Below are positions 60,658-64,000 of a stretch of DNA of 64,000 bases, in pieces; within the stretch, counting starts at the first letter, position 1, and each line of letters opens with the position of its first letter. The stretch lies in NCBI RefSeq assembly GCF_004328705.1, contig NZ_CP035319.1, positions 3,782,001 to 3,846,000 of the forward strand, given 5' to 3'. This stretch comes from Rhodococcus sp. ABRD24. GTDB lineage: Bacteria; Actinomycetota; Actinomycetes; Mycobacteriales; Mycobacteriaceae. The position numbers were made by a program, and so were the translations under genes. The notes under the pieces were generated by a model. The model worked only from the letters and a program-made list of their open reading frames with translations, searched no databases and was not told where the DNA came from.

Positions 60658-61049
60658 CCTTTCTGTATCCCAGACGGCGGGATATCCGCTATGGGTGTCC
60701 TCTGGATCGGTGACCGTGGGTTGAATCACTTCTCGGTGGGGCGCATCAACCGACTCTTGCGGATCGGGAGTGTATGGACCGCGTCCGGCGCTGGCACGAT
60801 AGGACACAACATGTAGGCGGGTCCTGGGGTGTGATGATGGAAGTTCTCGCACAGCCATCAGTCACCCACAGGACCTGAGTTGGCTCATTTCGTTAGTGCT
60901 GACGCCGGGGCGCGCACCATCGCTCCCTCGATCCCTGATGGCCTGAACGAAGTCACCACTAGATCCAGGGCGGTTCAATCACCTTGGCAAGTTCCGCAAG
61001 TAGAATCGCTCACTGAGGGTTCGCGTGAGGCGGCGAACAATGCGCCGCC
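60658..61049. other. Intergenic stretch of about 390 bp with hairpin
   Basis: No gene is supported. The one structured part is the nested inverted repeat at 60820-60875. It may be the end of a lost insertion sequence. Confidence 0.45.
60820..60875. repeat. Nested inverted repeat
   Basis: GGTCCTG/CAGGACC, then GGGTG/CACCC (one-base bulge), then TGATGG/CCATCA around a 14-nt loop: 18 pairs in 56 bases. Could be a terminator, an IS end or a structured RNA. Confidence 0.6.
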
Positions 61050-61514
61050 TCACGAATCCTGCCAGCCTCTGCGAACGACAATCAATGATCCGACTTTGAT
61101 CATGTCCTTGGCCGAGCCTGTGGGAACGAAACCCAGTAGGTAGCCATCGGCACCGAGATCGAGTTGAACCAGGAGCACGCCGTGCTTGCGGCTCTGCTCT
61201 CCAGCCAAGCCGAGGAACCGCTCGATGTCCTCGTCCCCATCGTCGTCATCCTCGTGTTCTTCCCACCAGTCCCATGACATGGACGACGGGTGGAACTTCA
61301 AGGATTCCAATGTTTCTCGGGCCATCTCCGGATCGTCAGACCAGTCGATGTACTCCATGACCGCAGCGTCCTGTAGACCTTGGGTCAGCTCCGCCAATGC
61401 CCATCTGTCATCCACCGCCGCCCGGACCGCCTCGGTGAGCGCCGGACTCTCCGGTACCAACTGCTCAGCGATCGCGATCAAGCTGCGGCGGTCCATACGT
61501 TTCCCCTTCGACAT
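61050..61514 (-). CDS. Acidic protein, DUF6630-like (orphan immunity candidate)
   Basis: 154 aa. WDWWEEHEDDDDGDEDIERFLGL and GVLLVQLDLGADGYLLGFVP resemble what I recall of DUF6630, a family often found beside toxins. An internal ATG (MDRRSLIAIAEQL) is an alternative start. It points toward the effector 3 module and has no toxin next to it. Confidence 0.65.
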   Translation of the reverse strand: MSKGKRMDRRSLIAIAEQLVPESPALTEAVRAAVDDRWALAELTQGLQDAAVMEYIDWSDDPEMARETLESLKFHPSSMSWDWWEEHEDDDDGDEDIERFLGLAGEQSRKHGVLLVQLDLGADGYLLGFVPTGSAKDMIKVGSLIVVRRGWQDS

Positions 61515-61802
61515 GCCTTTTGGATGAAATGCTTATCACGAACTTATCACGAACAATCTGCGTGACAGTGAAGGCCCCTAATCGCGTCGCACTAACCTCG
61601 ATCTTTCGTGAGCGCGGCATGCCGGCCTAATCGAGTTCGGTTTTCTTGTCCCGGTGATGGTTCCGGTTTCCGGGCGCGGCGGGGTGGCCGACGCGGTCGG
61701 GTTGCGTCGGGGTCCACGGCCCCGAATGATGGTGGTCCTTAAGTTCGTAGGTGCAGTTACTTCGGTCGATTACGTTGTGACTGTGACCCGGGTGGGCCGG
61801 GT

Positions 61803-62488
61803 GTGGCTGCGTTGTTGTTTGCCAGCTCTCGGGTGTGGCTTGAAAGCATCGGAACTCCCGACGGGCAGGCGTGCCCACCGATGCTCGAGCCCAGTGCCAT
61901 CTGGTCTGCCTTCGGCTTCGACGCCCTGCCCCGCGCAGCTACCTCGACGATCCGCTCGTGGTCTTCTCGCCGCACCTCTACAGCCAGTCGATCACCGTCA
62001 GTAGCGAATTCCCCTCTCTCGAGGACGGATTCCGCATCGCGGACCAGGCAGCGTTGTACGACGCACCGCTGTGGACGGGCGAGTGGGGCTGGTTCGGCGA
62101 GCCCGATGAGCAGGCCGACGACGTCGACCGGTTCGTCGACGCGATGAACGCGCATCGCATGGGTGGCGCGTGGTGGTCGTGGACGCAGGCGTGTGGAGAT
62201 CCGCACGCCGTGCGGGACGGGAACACCTACTGGCCGCAGGGCAATCTCAACCGCATCGACTGCCCGTCCGGTGAGTCTCTGGGGCAGGTGGAGGGCTTCG
62301 CGACCCCACTGTCCGGGCCTATCCGCGGGCGATCCCCGGGCACCCAGGGCGAGGTCAGGGCGCGAGGATTCACCGGCGCCGGGACGGGACGCGTCGAGGC
62401 GTGGTACCCGGGAGCGGAACGGCCGCAGTTGGACACCGTGAACCTGTCGGCGGTCGAACTCACCCGGGTCGACGGGGCTGGCGCCTGA
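61803..62488 (+). pseudogene. GH5-type glycosidase, truncated C-terminal part
   Basis: VVFSPHLYSQSI, PLWTGEWGWFGEPDEQADDVDR (with the nucleophile E of WTGEWG) and GGAWWSWTQACGDPH are the C-terminal half of a GH5/endoglycoceramidase-like enzyme. The preceding segment (LEPSAIWSAFGFDALPR) is in a different frame, and the N-terminal half with the acid/base catalyst is gone. It may be the gene broken by arrival of the tail locus or of an IS. Confidence 0.78.
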
Positions 62489-62538
62489 CGGCGCGTGCCG
62501 ACGGCGCGTGCCGACGGCGCGTACGCCGCGAACCTGGA

Positions 62539-62554
62539 CTGAGCGATCGCTTAG
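62539..62554. promoter_or_regulatory. Second TetR operator-like site
   Basis: CTGAGCGATCGCTTAG, a near-perfect palindrome, overlaps the stop codon of the TetR gene and matches 14 of 16 bases of the promoter site at 63260. Confidence 0.55.
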
Positions 62555-63183
62555 AAGCGGGGTGCGGGAGTAGGCTCGATTGCCCCGACCATTCGTTGCG
62601 CGAGCGCCGCGAGGGCCGCGCCGACGGCGTCCGGGCTGTGCAGTTCGCGCGACGGGTACCAGCGCGCAGTGTCGATGCACAGCGACAGGACCGCCAGGGT
62701 CGTGGTGTCGATGTTGTCGACCGCGAACTCGCCGTCGCGGGTGCCGTCCTCGATGATCGAGCGGACCGTGGTGACGATGTCATGACGCAACTGCACCACC
62801 TGGGCGTGACTGTCGGGGTCCAGATGGGACAGCTCGTACTGCACCACCCGGGCCGTCGTGGTGTTCTCGGCATGCCAATGCGCGAAGGCGTACACCGCTG
62901 CACGCAGGCGCTTCGTCGGTGAGCTGGGCGTCTGAACGCTGTCGGTCAGCGCCGCCAGTGCGGTGACGTGGCCTTCGAGGCTCAACCGGGCGAGGATGTC
63001 CTGCTTGGATCGGAAGTGGATGTACATCGCCGCGGGGCTCATGCCGGCGCCGGCGGCGATCTCCCGGGTACTGGTTCCGTGGTAGCCCTTGTCCGCGAAG
63101 GCGTCGCGGGCGGCGTCGAGCAATCGCTGCTCCGCATCCCCGATGGGACGACTGCTCTTAGGGGACCGTGTTCGTGATGACAT
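62551..63183 (-). CDS. TetR family regulator of acyl-CoA metabolism
   Basis: 210 aa. The helix-turn-helix (residues 18-65) reads LLDAARDAFADKGYHGTSTREIAAGAGMSPAAMYIHF. The C-terminal domain (AVYAFAHWHAENTTTARVVQYEL, SIIEDGTRDGEF) is as in KstR2/FadR-like TetR proteins that bind acyl-CoA. It is divergent from an acyl-CoA dehydrogenase gene with a palindrome between them. Confidence 0.9.
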   Translation of the reverse strand: MSSRTRSPKSSRPIGDAEQRLLDAARDAFADKGYHGTSTREIAAGAGMSPAAMYIHFRSKQDILARLSLEGHVTALAALTDSVQTPSSPTKRLRAAVYAFAHWHAENTTTARVVQYELSHLDPDSHAQVVQLRHDIVTTVRSIIEDGTRDGEFAVDNIDTTTLAVLSLCIDTARWYPSRELHSPDAVGAALAALAQRMVGAIEPTPAPRF

Positions 63184-63259
63184 TTCTTCCGGCCTCCGCT
63201 GCCTCAGCCGACCCGGTGTCGGCGCTCTCGCATTGACTTTCGCACACTCTCATCACAAA

Positions 63260-63275
63260 CTAAGCGAGCGCTTAG
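63260..63275. promoter_or_regulatory. TetR operator between regulator and acyl-CoA dehydrogenase
   Basis: CTAAGCG-AG-CGCTTAG, 7-bp perfect arms, in the 120-bp divergent promoter region. Confidence 0.75.
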
Positions 63276-63303
63276 AATTTTGGTCGATCTGGAAGGGTGC
63301 GAA

Positions 63304-64000
63304 GTGAAGAGGTCCGTTTTCACTGCCGATCATGAGCAGTTCCGTTCGTCTGTTCACGATTTCCTGTCGCGGGATGTGGTGCCGAACGTCGAGTCCTACA
63401 TCGAGGACAAGCTGATCGCGCGTGAGGTGTGGCGCGAGGCAGGTAAGCAGGGCATTCTCGGCCTGGAGATTCCGGAGTCGTACGGCGGCGGCGAGGCCGG
63501 CGACTACCGCTTCAACGCGGTCGCCACCGAGGAGCTCGCGGCCGTCAACATGGCGCTGGCGTCGAGTTTCGGTATCCACTTCGACATCGTCACGCCGTAC
63601 GTCGTCGACCTCGCGTCCGAGGAGCAGAAGCAGCAGTGGCTGCCGCGGATGGCAACTGGTGAGGTGGTGGCGGCGATCGGGATGACCGAGCCGTCCGCGG
63701 GATCGGATCTCGCCAATCTGAAGACGTCGGCCGTCCGGGATGGCTCGGACTGGATCCTCAACGGTTCCAAGACCTTCATTACCAACGGCTACACCGCGGA
63801 CGTCGTGGTCGTGGCGGCGCGCACTGATCCGACCCAGCGCTCCAAGGGCATCAGCCTGTTCCTGGTCGACGCCTCGTTGCCGGGCTTCGAGCGGGGGCGC
63901 AAGCTGGACAAGGTGGGCCAGCCCGAGGCCGACACCGCGGAGTTGTTCTTCGACAGTGTCCGGCTTCCCGCGGACGCCCTGCTCGGCGAGGCGGGCGGCG
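63304..64000 (+). CDS. Acyl-CoA dehydrogenase, N-terminal part
   Basis: The frame is open to the window end (232 codons seen). FTADHEQFRSSVHDFLSRDVVP begins the helical domain; GMTEPSAGSDLANLKTSAV and NGSKTFITNG are the FAD/acyl-CoA binding signatures of the middle beta domain. The catalytic glutamate and C-terminal domain lie outside. The start is a GTG at 63304. It catalyses alpha,beta-dehydrogenation of an acyl-CoA; control by the divergent TetR is likely. Confidence 0.92.
   Translation, partial: MKRSVFTADHEQFRSSVHDFLSRDVVPNVESYIEDKLIAREVWREAGKQGILGLEIPESYGGGEAGDYRFNAVATEELAAVNMALASSFGIHFDIVTPYVVDLASEEQKQQWLPRMATGEVVAAIGMTEPSAGSDLANLKTSAVRDGSDWILNGSKTFITNGYTADVVVVAARTDPTQRSKGISLFLVDASLPGFERGRKLDKVGQPEADTAELFFDSVRLPADALLGEAGG

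Overview
The window is high-G+C actinobacterial chromosome, most likely a mycolic-acid producer of the Rhodococcus/Nocardia group. Evidence for this placement is an EchA6 orthologue, a CtpE-type P-ATPase, Rv0909- and Rv0910-type proteins, a decayed fatty-acyl-AMP ligase and a DUF222/13E12 HNH gene with a LexA box. Assignments rest on reading translated sequence against remembered families; no database search was run.

Layout. 1-4.7 kb: C-terminal part of DnaE, an aldo/keto reductase, and a PadR regulator overlapping a DHA2 exporter behind a clear operator. 4.9-6.3 kb: an insertion sequence with doubled terminal repeats, abutting an SOS-controlled DUF222-HNH gene. 7.9-15.5 kb: cupin, DUF1254, echA6, an MBL hydrolase, a VOC protein and ctpE. 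This echoes the mycobacterial order echA6-Rv0906-ctpE-Rv0909-Rv0910. 15.7-18.7 kb: that order is interrupted by a TetR regulator, an orphan type I-E-like CRISPR array (15 repeats, 14 spacers, no cas genes in the window) and a thiolase. 18.9-32.7 kb: the Rv0909-like gene, a Na+/H+ antiporter, a lipase plus LytS/LytTR system plus symporter operon, an MFS/SoxR pair with a textbook MerR-type promoter, a second DUF485/symporter pair, the Rv0910-like protein and a VWA lipid-anchored or membrane protein.

33.2-60.7 kb holds the main discovery candidate: a domesticated siphophage-type (non-contractile) tail locus. It encodes a tail terminator, major tail protein, G/GT chaperones with a -1 slip site, a very short tape-measure-like protein, Dit, a Gp37-like hub, two paralogous receptor-binding proteins, holin-like proteins and an endolysin. 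I find no capsid, portal, terminase or integrase. Two large proteins with PD-(D/E)xK nuclease cores (999 and 866 aa), each followed by a candidate immunity gene, and a 221-aa protein all end in the same short motif as the mini tape-measure protein. The simplest reading is that toxins are loaded into the tail tube by a tape-measure-like C-terminus. Four copies of a 56-bp promoter-like element (two boxes exactly 42 bp apart) head the modules of this locus. An XRE regulator and an ImmA-like protein with a substituted HExxH sit at its left side. IS3 remnants and an orphan toxin fragment show cassette turnover.

61-64 kb: an isolated acidic immunity-like protein, a truncated GH5 glycosidase that may mark the right boundary, and a TetR/acyl-CoA dehydrogenase divergent pair with two operator copies. 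The last gene runs off the window.
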